64,000 bases of DNA from Bathymodiolus brooksi (GCA_963680875.1 OY804588.1:81244829-81308828), one strand, 5' to 3'. Shown: positions 51,401 through 63,930, numbered from the stretch's first letter. Translations and numbers: made by a program. Notes: generated by a model from the letters alone, not told the origin.

Positions 51401-53991
51401 TCACAACCATAACTACATGTAGAGGCTCACAACAATAACTACATGTAGAGGATCACAACCATAACTACATGTAGAGGCTCACAACCATAACTACATGTAG
51501 AGGCTCACAACCATAACTACATGTACAGGCTCACAACAATAACTACATGTAGAGGTTCACAACCATAACTACATGTAGAGGCTCACAACCATAACTACAT
51601 GTAGAGGCTCACAACCATAACTACATGTAGAGGCTCACAACCATAACTACATGTAGAGGCTCACAACAATAACTACATGTAGAGGTTCAGAACCATAACT
51701 ACATGTAGAGGCTCACAACAATAACTACATGTAGCGGCTCACAACCATAACTACATGTAGAGGCTCACAACTATAACTACATGTAGAGGCTCACAACCAT
51801 AACTACATGTAGAGGCTCACAACTATAACTACATGTAGAGGCTCACAACCATAACTACATGTAGAGGCTCACAGCCATAACTACATGTAGAGGCTCACAA
51901 CCATAACTACATGTAGAGGCTCACAACCATAACTACATGTAGAGGCTCACAACCATAACTACATGTAGAGGCTCACAACCATAACTACAAACAGAGGCTC
52001 ACAACCATAACTACATGTCGAGGCTCACAACTATAACTACAAACAGTGGCTCACAACCATAACTACATGTAGAGGCTCACAACCATAGCTAAATGTAGAG
52101 GCTCACAACAATAACTACATGTAGAGGCTCACAACCACAACTACATGTAGAGGCTCACAACCATAACTACATGTAGAGGCTCATAACTATAACTACATGT
52201 AGAGGCTCACAACAATAACTACATGTAGAGGCTCACAACCATAACTACATGTAGAGGCTCACAACCATAACTACATGTAGAGGCTCACAACTATAACTAC
52301 ATGTAGAGGCTCACAACCATAACTACATGTAGAGGCTCACAACCATAACTACACGTAGAGGCTTACAACCATAGCTACATGTAGAGGCTCACAACCATAA
52401 CTACATGTAGAGGCTCACAACAATAACTACATGTAGAGGCTCACAACCATAACTACATGTAGAGGCTCACAACCATAACATGTAGAGGCTCACAACCATA
52501 ACTACATGTAGAGGCTCACAACCATAGCTACATGTAGAGGCTCACAACAATAACTACATGCAGAGGCTCACAACCATAACTACATGTAGAGGCTCACAAC
52601 CATAACATGTAGAGTCTCACAACCATAACTACATGTAGAGGCTCACAACCATAGCTACATGTAGAGGCTCACAACCATAACTACATGTAGAGGCTCATAA
52701 CCATAACTACATGTAGAGGCTCACAACCATAGCTACATGTAGAGGCTCACAACAATAACTACATGTAGAGGCTCACAACCATAACTACATGTAGAGAATC
52801 ACAACAATAACTACATGTAGAGGCTCACAACCATAACTACATGTAGAGGCTCACAGCAATAACTACATGCAGAGGCTCACAACAATAACTACATGTAGAG
52901 GCTCACAACAATAACTACATGTAGAGGCTCACAACCATAACTACATGTAGAGGCTCACAACCATAACTACATGTAAAGGCTCACAACAATAACTACATGT
53001 AGAGGCTCACAACCATAACTACATGTAGAGGCTCACAACAATAACTACATGTAGAGGCTCACAACCGTAACTACATGTAGAGGCTCACAACCATAATTAC
53101 ATGTAGAGGCTCACAACCATAAGTACATGTAGAGGCTCACAACCATAACTACATGTAGAGGTTCACAACAATAACTACATGTAGAGGCTCACAACCATAA
53201 CTACATGTAGAGGCTCACAACAATAACTACATGTAGAGGCTCACAACCATAAGTACATGTAGAGGCTCACAACCATAACTACATGTAGAGACTCACAACA
53301 ATAACTACATGTAGAGGCTCACAACCATAACTACATGTAGAGGCTCACAACCATAACTACATGTAGAGGCTCACAACCATAACTACATGTAGAGGCTCAC
53401 AACAATAACTACATGTAGAGGCTCACAACCATAACTACATGTAGAGGCTCACAACAATAACTACATGTAGAGGCTCACAACCATAACTACATGTAGAGGC
53501 TCACAACCATAACTACATGTAGAGGCTCACAACCATAACTACACGTAGAGGCTAACAACCATAACTACATGTAGAGGCTCACAACTATAACTACATGTAG
53601 AGGCTCACAACCATAACTACATGTAGAGGCTCACAACCATAACTACATGTAGAGGGTCACAACCATAACTACATGTAGAGGCTCACAACCATAACTACAT
53701 GTAGAGGCTCACAACCATAACTACATGTAGAGGCTCACAACCATAACTACATGTAGAGGCTCACAACCTAACTACATGTAGAGGCTCACAACCATAACTA
53801 CATGTAGAGGCTCACAACCATAACTACATATAGAGGCTCACAACCATAACTACACATAGAGGCTCACAATCATAACTACATGTAGAGGCTCACAACCATA
53901 ACTACATGTATAGGCTCAAAACACTAATTACACGTAGAGGCTCACAACCATAACTACATGTAGAGGCTCACAACCATAGCTACATGTAGAG
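51401..53991. repeat. 26-bp minisatellite, about 100 copies
   Basis: CACAACCATAACTACATGTAGAGGCT repeated with point variants and some shortened units (ACCATAACATGTAGAGG at about 52480 and 52600). The block 51650-52000 carries the same ordered variants as the short arrays at 36098 and 38882. It ends where GTAGAGTTTCACCAA leads straight into the 37-bp array. Confidence 0.97.
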
Positions 53992-54425
53992 TTTCACCAA
54001 ATCTGAATTACTCAACTAAGCCTGATTTACTCACCAAATCTGAATTACTCAACTAAGCCTGATTTACTCACCAAATCTGAATTACTCAACTAAGCCTGAT
54101 TTACTCACCAAATCTGAATTACTCAACTAAGCCCGATTTACTCACCAAATCTGAATTACTCAACTAAGCCTGATTTACTCACCAAATCTGAATTACTCAA
54201 CTAAGCCTGATTTACTCACCAAAGACTGAATTACTCAACTAAGCCTGATTTACTCACCAAATCTGAATTACTCAACTAAGCCTGATTTACTCACCAAAGA
54301 CTGAATTACTCAACTAAGCCTGATTTACTCACCAAATCTGAATTACTCAACTAAGCCTGATTTACTCACCAAATCTGAATTAATCAACTAAGCCTGATTT
54401 ACTGACCTAAGACTGAATTACTCAC
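53992..54425. repeat. 37-bp minisatellite, about 11.5 copies
   Basis: ATCTGAATTACTCAACTAAG followed by CCTGATTTACTCACCAA recurs at 54001, 54038 and 54075. Each unit is a loose dimer of CTGAxTTACTCA. Some units have AAGACTGAATT. Confidence 0.96.
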
Positions 54426-54984
54426 CAGGTTACTCATTCACTCTTTGTGTTCAAAAAGTTTATAGTTTCTGATACAATAATTCCTAATTGTCTCCATGTT
54501 TTTGTCACATGTACCACATTAAACAAGGAACAGTTCTTAAGGACTTTACATGCCTCATTTTTACTATGTTAAAAATCATATGGAAGATAAAAAAAAAATT
54601 GTAGTTTGAGCCAATCGGAAACAAAAAAATACCATGATGGTCATGGTTTTTGTCATATTCAGATGCAATGAGAAGCATTTGCAGAGGACTTCACAAACAT
54701 CTTTTGAAATAAGTCTCAGACATGGACTTGTAGTTTATGGGAAGATTTAAATAAACATCAGCCAATCAAAAACAATAATTGCAATTGGTGGCCATGTTTG
54801 TTTTTAACTGATTAAGACAAAATTAAGATGGACCTCACAAACTTTATATCTATTAAGTTACAATCATGTGATTTAGTAGTTCTGAGCAGCAGATTTCATA
54901 ATTTCTGCAACTGCCCACGGCAACCAGGATAAATAAGTTGTTGACCACAAAACCCTGAATATGTTAAAGAGCATCCAATTATTG
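54426..54984. other. AT-rich spacer between minisatellites
   Basis: Loose repeats of GAAAAGCCAATC-like and CATGTTTTTGTC text, suggesting old tandem structure, but no gene. Confidence 0.4.
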
Positions 54985-55735
54985 GTCAGTCAATCTGGAT
55001 TGTCGTTGGTGTTGTATATTTGATTGGTCTGTGGTGTTGTCCCCTCTATCTGGATTTTGATTGTTCATTTGTGTTGTCCATCTGGAGTGTGATTGGTCAT
55101 TGATGTTGTCATGTGTATCTGGAATGTGATTGGTCACTGATGTTGTCATGTGTATCTGGAATGTGATTGGTCACTGATGTTGTCATGTGTATCTGGAATG
55201 TGATTGGTCATTGATGTTGTCATGTGTATCTGGAATGTGATTGGTCACTGATGTTGTCATGTGTATCTGGAATGTGATTGGTCACTGATGTTGTCATGTG
55301 TATCTGGAATGTGATTGGCCACTGATGTTGTCATGTGTATCTGGAATGTGATTGGTCACTGATGTTGTCATGTGTATCTGGAATGTGATTGGTCATTGAT
55401 GTTGGCATGTGTATCTGGAATGTGATTGGTCACTGATGTTGTCATGTGTACCTGGAATGTGATTGGTCACTGATGTTGTCATGTGTATCTGGAATGTGAT
55501 TGGTCATTGATGTTGTCATGTGTATCTGGAATGTGATTGGTCATTGATGTTGTCATGTGTATCTGGAATGTGACTGGTCACTGATGTTGTCATGTGTATC
55601 TGGAATGTGATTGGTCATTGATGTTGTCATGTGTATCTGGAATGTGACTGGTCACTGATGTTGTCATGTGTATCTGGAATGTGATTGGTCATTGATGTTG
55701 TCATGTGTATCTGGAATGTGATTGGTCTTTGGTGC
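54985..55735. repeat. 37-bp minisatellite, about 18 copies
   Basis: Unit TGATTGGTCACTGATGTTGT + CATGTGTATCTGGAATG (37 bp). Copies before 55090 are diverged. Each unit has ATTGG, the reverse of CCAAT. CACTG/CATTG variants alternate. Confidence 0.96.
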
Positions 55736-56599
55736 TGCCCTGTCTCTCTGTATGTTATACTTTTTTGATAGGTCTTAGTATAATCTCTAACTCATAATAG
55801 AAAAGGGAAAGATATGTAAGGAGAGGGGCAGAGTTTGTTCTAATGGGGATGCTAATGATTTCTTGAAAATATCCCTCCGAACTCGACAAATATGTTATCA
55901 ATAACGAACTCCACCATACTCACAACTTCATTTTCTGTGTACCATCTGATGTCTTTTGTGTTGTGAGTGACAAAATAAGTTGATTTGAGACCCAAAACTC
56001 ACCATTATAAATATCTGAATGAAAATAGCATTCAGGTCACAGATTTTTAGATTATTAAATGATAATGGTCCTCTAAACTGATAAAATAGGTACTCTCCAG
56101 TCATTGAGATAAATTTGAGGTGGTATAAAATATATGAGGTGATATTCCTTACCGTAAAATAACAAAAATAATGCAACTCAAAAAATAAAACATCAATGAT
56201 TTTATTAACACCTAAAAAATAATAAATATAAAAACTAAACAAATTTGTCAATATGTAGCAAAATATCATACATAATCTGTAAAATATTATCTTCAACAGT
56301 CTTGTAAAATTAGTCTATTCCTACGATTCAGAACAGTCCCTAAAAATAAGCCTATAAAGTACTAACAACAATAGTTTCTTAAAATCAGCTTTGCTAGAAG
56401 CATCAAACAATAATCCCTTATTGATTCTTCTATTAACAAGCATCAACAATAGTCCTTAAAAACTAGTCTTTTTAGAAGCATCAACAATAGCCCCTAAAAA
56501 TCTGTTGAATAGCATCTACAATGGCCCCTTATAATGAGTCTACAGTCTAAAAGTAACAACAACAATATAATAGTCCCCTTATATAAGCCTGTAAAGTAG
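55736..56599. other. AT-rich sequence with degenerate tandem text
   Basis: From about 56300, AGCATCAACAATAGTCC(T/C)TAAAAA-like phrases recur irregularly, an eroded repeat. The 122-residue minus-strand frame at 55928-56296 is AT-driven and has no motif beyond hydrophobicity. Confidence 0.45.
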
Positions 56600-58925
56600 C
56601 ACCTATGATAGGAGTGGAGTGGGTGGTCTCTTGTGGCAGACTGATTTAGTAGAATTTTAATACTACAGTAGAAAGTGGCATTATAAGCATCTTCGCCTTG
56701 GCTAGTGAAGATGCATTTTAAGAGGAGTTGTGGTCTCTTGTAGAGGTGATTCACTAGGACCATTACTACTTCAGTAGAAAGTTGTAATCTAAGAGGGGTG
56801 GTTTCTTGAAGGGATGACAATGTACGACTACCAGTAGAAAGTGGAATTATAAGAAACGTGGTTTCTTGTATGGATAATTCAGTAGGACCATTAATACTTC
56901 AGTAGAATGTGGCATTATAGGAGGGTAGTTTCATGTAGGGATGACACTGTAGGACTATTACCAGTAGAATGTGGCATAATAGGAGGGTAGTTTCATGTAG
57001 GGATGACACTCTACGACTATTACCAGTAGAATTTGGCATTATAGGAGGGTAGTTTCATGTAGGGATGACACTGTACGACTATTACCAGTAGAATGTGGCA
57101 TTATAGGAGGGTAGTTTCATGTAGGGATGACACTGTAGGACTATTACCAGTAGAATGTGGCATTATAGGAGGGTAGTTTCATGTAGGGATGACACTGTAG
57201 GACTATTTCCAGTAGAATGTGGCATTATAGGAGGGTAGCTTCATGTAGGGATGATTCAGTAGGACCATTAATACTTCAGTAGAATGTGGCATTATAGGAG
57301 GGTAGTTTCATGTAGGGATGACACTGTAGGACTATTACCAGTAGAATGTGGCATTATAGGAGGGTAGTTTCTTGTAGGGATGATTCAGTAGGACCATTAA
57401 TACTTCAGTAGAATGTGGCATTATAGGAGGGTAGTTTCATGTAGGGATGACACTGTAGGACTATTACCAGTAGAATGTGGCATTATAGGAGGGTAGTTTC
57501 ATGTAGGGATGATTCAGTAGGACCATTAATACTTCAGTAGAATGTGGCATTATAGGAGGGTAGTTTCATGTAGGGATGACACTGTACGACTATTACCAGT
57601 AGAATGTGGCATTATAGGAGGGTAGTTTCATGTAGGGATGACACTGTACGACTATTACCAGTAGAATGTGGCATTATAGGAGGGTAGTTTCATGTAGGGA
57701 TGACACTGTAGGACTATTACCAGTAGAATGTGGCATTATAGGAGGGTAGTTTCATGTAGGGATGACACTGTAGGACTATTACCAGTAGAATGTGGCATTA
57801 TAGGAGGGTAGTTTCATGTAGGGATGACACTGCAGGACTATTACCAGTAGAATGTGGCATTATAGGAGGGTAGTTTCATGCAGGGATGACACTGTACGAC
57901 TATTACCAGTAGAATGTGGCATTATAGGAGGGTAGTTTCATGTAGGGATGACACTGTACGACTATTACCAGTAGAATGTGGCATTATAGGAGGGTAGTTT
58001 CATGTAGGGATGACACTGTACGACTATTACCAGTAGAATGTGGCATTATAGGAGGGTAGTTTCATGTAGGGATGACACTGTAGGACTATTACCAGTAGAA
58101 TGTGGCATTATAGGAGGGTAGTTTCATGTAGGGATGACACTGTACGACTATTACCAGTAGAATGTGGCATTATAGGAGGGTAGTTTCATGTAGGGATGAC
58201 ACTGTAGGACTATTACCAGTAGAATGTGGCATAATAGGAGGGTAGTTTCATGTAGGGATGACACTGTAGGACTATTACCAGTAGAATGTGGCATAATAGG
58301 AGGGTAGTTTCATGTAGGGATGACACTGTACGACTATTACCAGTAGAATGTGGCATAATAGGAGGGTAGTTTCTTGTAGGGATGACACTGTAGGACTATT
58401 ACCAGTAGAATGTGGCATTATAGGAGGGTAGTTTCATGTAGGGATGACACTGTACGACTATTACCAGTAGAATGTGGCATTATAGGAGGGTAGTTTCATG
58501 TAGGGATGACACTGTAGGACTATTACCAGTAGAATGTGGCATTATAGGAGGGTAGTTTCATGTAGGGATGACACTGTAGGACTATTACCAGTAGAATGTG
58601 GCATTATAGGAGGGTAGTTTCATGTAGGGATGACACTGTACGACTATTACCAGTAGAATGTGGCATTATAGGAGGGTAGTTTCATGTAGGGATGACACTG
58701 TACGACTATTACCAGTAGAATGTGGCATTATAGGAGGGTAGTTTCATGTAGGGATGACACTGTAGGACTATTACCAGTAGAATGTGGCATTATAGGAGAG
58801 TAGTTTCATGTAGGGATGACACTGTACGACTATTACCAGTAGAATGTGGCATTATAGGAGGGTAGTTTCATGTAGGGATGACACTGTACAACTATTACCA
58901 GTAGAAAGTGGCATTATAAGAGGAG
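56600..58925. repeat. 62-bp minisatellite, about 35 copies
   Basis: GTGGCATTATAGGAGGGTAG, TTTCATGTAGGGATGACACTG, TACGACTATTACCAGTAGAAT; the period is 62 bp (57544, 57606). A longer variant has GATTCAGTAGGACCATTAAT and TCAGTAGAAT (67 bp) near 57250, 57380 and 57510. Copies before about 56820 are diverged. It is unrelated in sequence to the 62-bp satellite at 20.4 kb. Confidence 0.96.
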
Positions 58926-59105
58926 TGGTCTTGTGTAGAGGTGGTTGAGTAGGACCATTACTTGTAGACTAGTGTGTTGTCTTGCTTACTGCATACATCC
59001 ATTGAATATCAAACTCATAAGTAATCTCACTTTTTAACAAATAAATATTAGTTGTCACACAATAAAATAAATAAAAACTAGGAAGAACTGTTTTAGATAC
59101 CTAAA

Positions 59106-59560
59106 ACTTATGTCTCCCCTTAATGCGGCCATCTGTACAACAATAAGCTACACATTATGAGTTGAATGATACTATTTAAAAAACAATTATTTGACCTTGA
59201 GGTCAAAGGTCAAGGTCCCATGAAAGTCATTAAGGCACGCGACACACCGCCTTATGGTCATGCACCCACTTACCAAATATCATTGACCTATCTTGAAAGA
59301 CAAAAATGTTATGGCCCGAACAAGAAAATACTATTTAAAAACCAATTATTTGACCTTGAGATCAAAGGTCAAGGTCCCACGAAGGTCATTATGGTATGTG
59401 ACACACCGCCTTATGGTCATGCACCCACATAACAAATATAATTGACCTATCTGGAAAGACAAAAATGTTATGGTCCGGACAAGCTTCGCTGAGAAGAAGC
59501 GAAAGCAAAAATCAGACTAAAACAATATGTCTCCCTTCGTTCGAAGGGGAGACATAGCTA
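59106..59560. mobile_element. MITE with TATGTCTCCC ends and DR1-like sites
   Basis: Left CTTATGTCTCCCCTTAATG, right in reverse TATGTCTCCCCTTCG. It contains two 177-bp direct repeats, each with TTTGACCTTGAG(G/A)TCAAAGG. AGGTCAAAGGTCA (59200-59212) and AGATCAAAGGTCA (59359-59371) fit a DR1 nuclear-receptor element. Hairpins at 59484-59505 and 59525-59557 close the right end. The 88-residue frame here is a by-product of the duplicated segment. Confidence 0.78.
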
Positions 59561-60154
59561 TAATTTTCCTACCCTTCGTTTGGGAGACTTAGTAAAGGAT
59601 CCTTGACGCATGCCACATCTCATCTGGTTAATAGTGGCTTTTTATTTGTTTCATTGGAGAACATTTCAATATCAAAATAATGGTATTCCACATAACATTC
59701 TGTAAAAATATTTTTACGTTTATTTGTTAAATTCCTTGACATTTTTTTTGTGTAGAAAACCAGCAAATCTTTGCTAAAAAATGACACTTGTACAAAAATA
59801 TTTCACTTTAATTAAATAAACAAGGAATAAAGATTATAGAACATTAACAAGATTTAATATACATTTTTGTATATGGTACTCTCCATCAAGGAATTCACCA
59901 AAACTATCAGTCGAGCGCAACTCTCTTTCAAATAATTTCAAATTAAAACAGATTCAAGTATTAAATTAAATATAGAGGTTTTAATAATTTGAAGATCTTT
60001 TTTTTATTTTTAGTAACAGCAATGGCCATTATGGACGGAGGAGTGCAATATAATTTTGATAAATACCACACAATGATCATGCAAGACAATTACAAATTTT
60101 TGTTGAAATTGGCTGCTTAAAATTAGAGAAATCGACCTGTAGGAAAAGTTCATA
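59561..60154. other. AT-rich sequence, likely downstream region of the 60.4-kb gene
   Basis: No exon or repeat recognised; lies 3' of the minus-strand terminal exon. Confidence 0.4.
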
Positions 60155-60325
60155 TGGCCTTCAGATCAAATGAAGAAAAATTTCAGATCGTATGAGGTAC
60201 AATTCTTGCTTTCAGATCTTATGACGTAAAATTCTGGCTTTCAGATCATATGATGTAAAATTCTGGCTTTCAGATCATATGACGTAAATTTATTCTGGCT
60301 TTCAGATCATATGACGTAAAATTCA
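60155..60325. repeat. 29-bp minisatellite, about 5 copies
   Basis: GCTTTCAGATCATATGACGTAAAATTCTG (29 bp) with CATATG and TGACGTAA in each. On the minus strand one unit has AATAAA (60289-60294), a possible poly(A) signal about 115 nt after the stop of the exon at 60411. Confidence 0.88.
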
Positions 60326-60410
60326 ATGTATTTCATATCTTTTAGTTTTTTCTTTATGATTCAACAACTAGCAATATCGTCTTCTAACAAGATCAAGGTG
60401 AAATCTACCA

Positions 60411-60662
60411 TTAAAATTTATATGGTTTAAAAACATGAGGTTTGTCCTGTATACGTGCTGCACATCTGGCATATTCATCTGTTTTGTATTGTGGGTACAT
60501 CCTGCGATACTCCGACTGCCACCCGGCCACTTCTTTAGCGGCTTTTTCCTGTACTAAGGCTTTCCTCTTTCTTTCTCTTGCAGATAAACATCTCCTGGCA
60601 TTTTCTCGTCTTTTCTGTTTTTCGTGTAAATCTAACAAAGCTTTCATAGCAGCAGGATAGAC
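60411..60662 (-). CDS. Terminal exon of an unidentified basic, coiled-coil-like protein
   Basis: On the minus strand a good acceptor TTTATTTTTACTCTAG ends at 60663, and the exon starts in phase 0 with GTC (VYPAAMKALLDL). It continues with HEKQKRRENARRCLSARER, KRKALVQEKAAKEVAGWQ, SEYRRMYPQYKTDEYARCA and ARIQDKPHVFKPYKF, then TAA (60411-60413). The first half is a Lys/Arg/Glu-rich helix; the end is aromatic and basic. The strong acceptor, clean stop, even composition and AATAAA 115 nt downstream support a real last exon. I do not recognise the family. Upstream exons should lie at higher coordinates; none was found before 64000. An overlapping plus-strand frame (60442-60660) is a shadow. Confidence 0.72.
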   Translation of the reverse strand, partial: VYPAAMKALLDLHEKQKRRENARRCLSARERKRKALVQEKAAKEVAGWQSEYRRMYPQYKTDEYARCAARIQDKPHVFKPYKF

Positions 60663-60756
60663 CTAGAGTAAAAATAAACAAGATTTAAATACAGATTTCT
60701 ACGATCTTTCTCTCCCTCCTGCTGATGTACGTGAGTTAGTATTTATAGGTCTGTTT

Positions 60757-60990
60757 GGTTTATGGTGTTTAATGCCACTTTCAACAATATTTTAGTTATA
60801 TTACGGTAGAACCAGAGTACAAGGAGAAAACCACCGACTTGCTGTAAGTTACTGACAAACTTGATCACATAATGTTGTATCGCCTGAGCGGGATTCAAAC
60901 TCACAAAGTAAGTGGAGATACATGTAGGTACTGATTGCATAGGTATTTGTAAATCCAACTACCATACGATCATGACCACGACGGCCCCTA
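60757..60990 (-). mobile_element. SINE family 1, shortened core, in intron
   Basis: TTTATGGTGTTTAATGCCAC, AGTACAAGGAGAAAACCACC, GAGCGGGATTCAAACTCAC and ATCATGACCACGACGGCCCC in reverse. It lies in the intron just upstream of the 60.4-kb exon, in the gene's sense. Confidence 0.87.
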
Positions 60991-62004
60991 GTAACTATAG
61001 TATTCTAAATATAGAGAATAAATCATGAGTAACCGAACAACAAAGTAACTCACGAATGTGCTTCAGCAAGATTTAAATATAGACCCCTACCATCTTTCTC
61101 TCCCTCCTGCTGACCTAAGTGAGAAATCAAATGAAATACAGATAATACCACACTGTTGGAACAATTTCAAATAAATCGTAGAAACTTAGGTTAAACCATC
61201 ACTGAGGGGGTAGCTCCTGTTTTCAATTTCGTTTGTTTAACAATCAACATATGTACCAATACCATCATTCAGGGTCGGCCTTAAGCCAGTTGGGCTTGTG
61301 CTCGAGAACGAGACTGAAGAAGAAAGACGTGTGAAAGTGCTGCTGAGTGAAAAAGATTTTAATTAGTGTTTGAATTTGTGTTGTACAGGAATTTTATGCA
61401 TACACCATCTGAATATTGACGTCAAACAACAATCCATACTAACAATCAGTGAATTTATGGAATTTTAACTGTGCTATTAGCTCTTAAGCTAATTTGACCA
61501 CATTGTTGACCACCATTTTTTTATCCGCCATCTTGAATTTTAATAGATAAAATTTATTATCTCGTAGTTCTACTTAAGAATATAGGGTACAAACACTTTT
61601 AATATTCATCTTTTTATCTAGGGTGAGTCCCTTAAAGAACTTTTACATATTCTTTCAAATTTAAACCGTACTTAGTTCACTCGGTCCAACCATCAAATTC
61701 ACAAAGTGACCGTCAATTAAGGGTCAGATTATGCTAGTCATTAGCTTTTAGTATTCACTTAAATTACCGCATATACTTTAAGTGTTTCGTTGATTTTAGG
61801 TCAGCTGATCTTAGATTTTAGTAGTGATTTAATTTACTCGCATACATTTAACGTTGCTTTGACTCAAGCCATAGTGTAACAGTATTTATATTTGGTGAAC
61901 TTACTTTCAGATTTTTTTTTTTAGCTGCCTGTTTTAAATCTATATAATTTATTTCCCTGTCAAACCATACTATTTGTAAACCCCAACTTCTGCATCTCAA
62001 CTGT
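60991..62004. other. Intergenic or intronic sequence, nothing recognised
   Basis: GATTTAAATA(C/T)AGA and TCTTTCTCTCCCTCCTGCTGA occur both at about 60684-60725 and 61069-61112, so the SINE-flanking region was locally duplicated. No exon is clear. Confidence 0.45.
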
Positions 62005-62285
62005 AAGCCAGTCAGTACGGGTTTCTCCGAGCTACACTGGTATTCGGTACTCTTGTAACTTGATATTCTTCAATTTGGTACTATTTATATAAATAGGGTT
62101 CCGATTAGTCGTAATTTTCGATATTGTTAAGTTTTAAGTGGCCATCCTGTTGCATAGAGACTGCCAACAGTTCAGTGGTGGATCCACATCATCTTAATAA
62201 ATCAGACAAAGATATATTCTGTGTTAGTTACAAAATAGACTGACACTAATCCAGTCAGCACGGGTTTTTCCGAGCTACACTGGCT
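62005..62285 (+). repeat. Hairpin-bearing repeat R, copies 1-2
   Basis: CCAGTCAGTACGGGTTTCTC and CCAGTCAGCACGGGTTTTTC, each followed by CGAGCTACACTGG, at 62008 and 62251 (243 bp apart). CCAGT pairs with ACTGG and CGG with CCG around a T-rich loop. They lie upstream of the SGNH-like frame. Confidence 0.8.
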
Positions 62286-62348
62286 ACAGAACTACTAATA
62301 TACATTGACCGATATACATCAATCTACTTAACAGATATCAGAAAGCCC

Positions 62349-63090
62349 ATGTTATTGACTAAACTACAAAAATTCTTGAACAAGCCAGAACCGCCAACTC
62401 CAAATAACATAAACTATACACCTATTCTCCTCTCAGATAGTAAAGGAATCAGATTAAGAGATCAAGTCATCGCAAACCATCCTGTGACACGACATACTAG
62501 ATGGTGGTGTGACAGTGGAGCTTCCACACAGCGCCAATATCTATGGTTGAAAAGAAATCTGGATAGACAATTCCCAAATACTGGAACTGCGTGGATTTAC
62601 GTCTGGCTTGTCACATGCGACCTCACCCAAAAGGACAAAAAGTACATAGCTATTAGATCTCCGGAATCTGACACGTCCATAGAAACTATCCTGGAATATA
62701 TACAAAAAATTATTGATTTGATAAAGGAACATCCTGGATGCAAAGTAACAATCCTTGAGATACCTGTATACTCTATCGTGAGTTGGAATAAGCATTCTGG
62801 TCACAAAAACCCAGAAAAATTCACAGAACAGGACAGCCAGCTTGAAAACCAGATATATAAATTAAACGGTCAGATAAGACAGCTGAATACGCAATTAGGT
62901 GTATATATATAGTCCACAATTCACAACAGACTTGCAATACCACCGTAAAGTAAAAAAGGATACCCATCCAAAGAATCGCAACTATTTCAACTTTGATCTG
63001 TATGTAGATGGTATTCACCCGTGTCGAACATTGGCCAGATACTGGTTACGTAAGATCAGTACACAAATGAGACGTGACTGCTGGTCATAA
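62349..63090 (+). pseudogene. SGNH/GDSL-hydrolase-like ORF, one frameshift
   Basis: The first frame starts at ATG 62349 (MLLTKLQKFLNKPEPPTPNN) and gives 187 residues to a TAG at 62910-62912. It contains ILLSDSKGIRLRDQV, matching block I (GDS-like) of SGNH hydrolases. WIYVWLVTCDLTQKD may stand for the strand before the Asn/Gly blocks, and TILEIPVY follows. The continuation is in another frame from about 62899 to 63090 (YHRKVKKDTHPKNRNYFNFD, LYVDGIHPCRTLARYWL), carrying block V (DGIHP). The frame changes in the TATATATATA run at 62902-62911, so slippage is the likely cause. SGNH-type domains occur in several retroelement ORFs as well as host esterases; the flanking repeats favour a mobile element. 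The substrate cannot be inferred. Confidence 0.6.
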
Positions 63091-63179
63091 GGAAAAACTA
63101 TTAAGCTGTGCAGAGATAGATTAGCCTTTCAAGCTACATTGTTCTCTTAACAATTAGTACATCACCAAGTCTGCATTCT

Positions 63180-63930
63180 TTGAATAATATTGAATCGTGA
63201 CTATCTGATTATTTTCAGTGACTACTTGATTATCTGATTATTTCCGTAACATCTCGAATATCACCAAGCCTGGTCTCCTTGAACAATATCGACCCAGTGA
63301 TTATCTGATTATCTGATTACCAAATTATACTCCGAAATTACCCGATTGCTTGTACAACCTGATCCATATAGAAGGGTCACCTATCAGTCAGCACAGGTTT
63401 TTCCGAGCTAAACTGGCTCAGTGACTACTTGTCTACTAAGCTGATTAAAAGCACTGCTACTCATAGAAAAAGTGACTACTTGATCATCTGATTATATCTG
63501 TAACATCTTGATCATCTCCAAGCCTGGTCTCCCTGAACAATATCGACCCCGTGATTACCTGATTAACCGATTATACTCCGTAATTACCTGATTGTTTGTG
63601 CAACCTGATCCATATAGAAGGGTCACCTACCAGTCAGCACGGGTTTTTCCGAGCTAAACTGGCTCAGTGACTACTTGTCTACTAAGCTGATTACAAGCAC
63701 TGCTACTCATAGAAAAAGTGACTACTTGATCATCTGATTATATCTGTAACATCTTGATCATCTCCAAGCCTGGTCTCCCTGAACAATATCGACCCCGTGA
63801 TTACCTGATTGTTTGTGCAACCTGATCCATATAGAAGGGTCAACTACCAGTCAGCACAGGTTTTTCCGAGCTAAACTGGCTCAGTGACTACCTGACTACT
63901 AAACTGATTAGAAGCACTGCTACTCATAGA
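63180..63930 (+). repeat. 217-246-bp tandem repeat R, copies 3-5
   Basis: The hairpin CAGTCAGCAC(A/G)GGTTTTT, CCGAGCTAAACTGG recurs at 63385, 63631 and 63848 (spacing 246 and 217; the last unit lacks about 29 bp, AACCGATTATACTCCG...). Units also hold CAAGCCTGGTCTCC, ACAATATCGACCC and GATCCATATAGAAGGGTCA. Confidence 0.92.

Noticed and set aside
55928..56296. 122-residue hydrophobic minus-strand frame as a membrane protein
   Set aside because: Composition follows from AT-rich DNA; no initiation context, homologous motif or splice signals.
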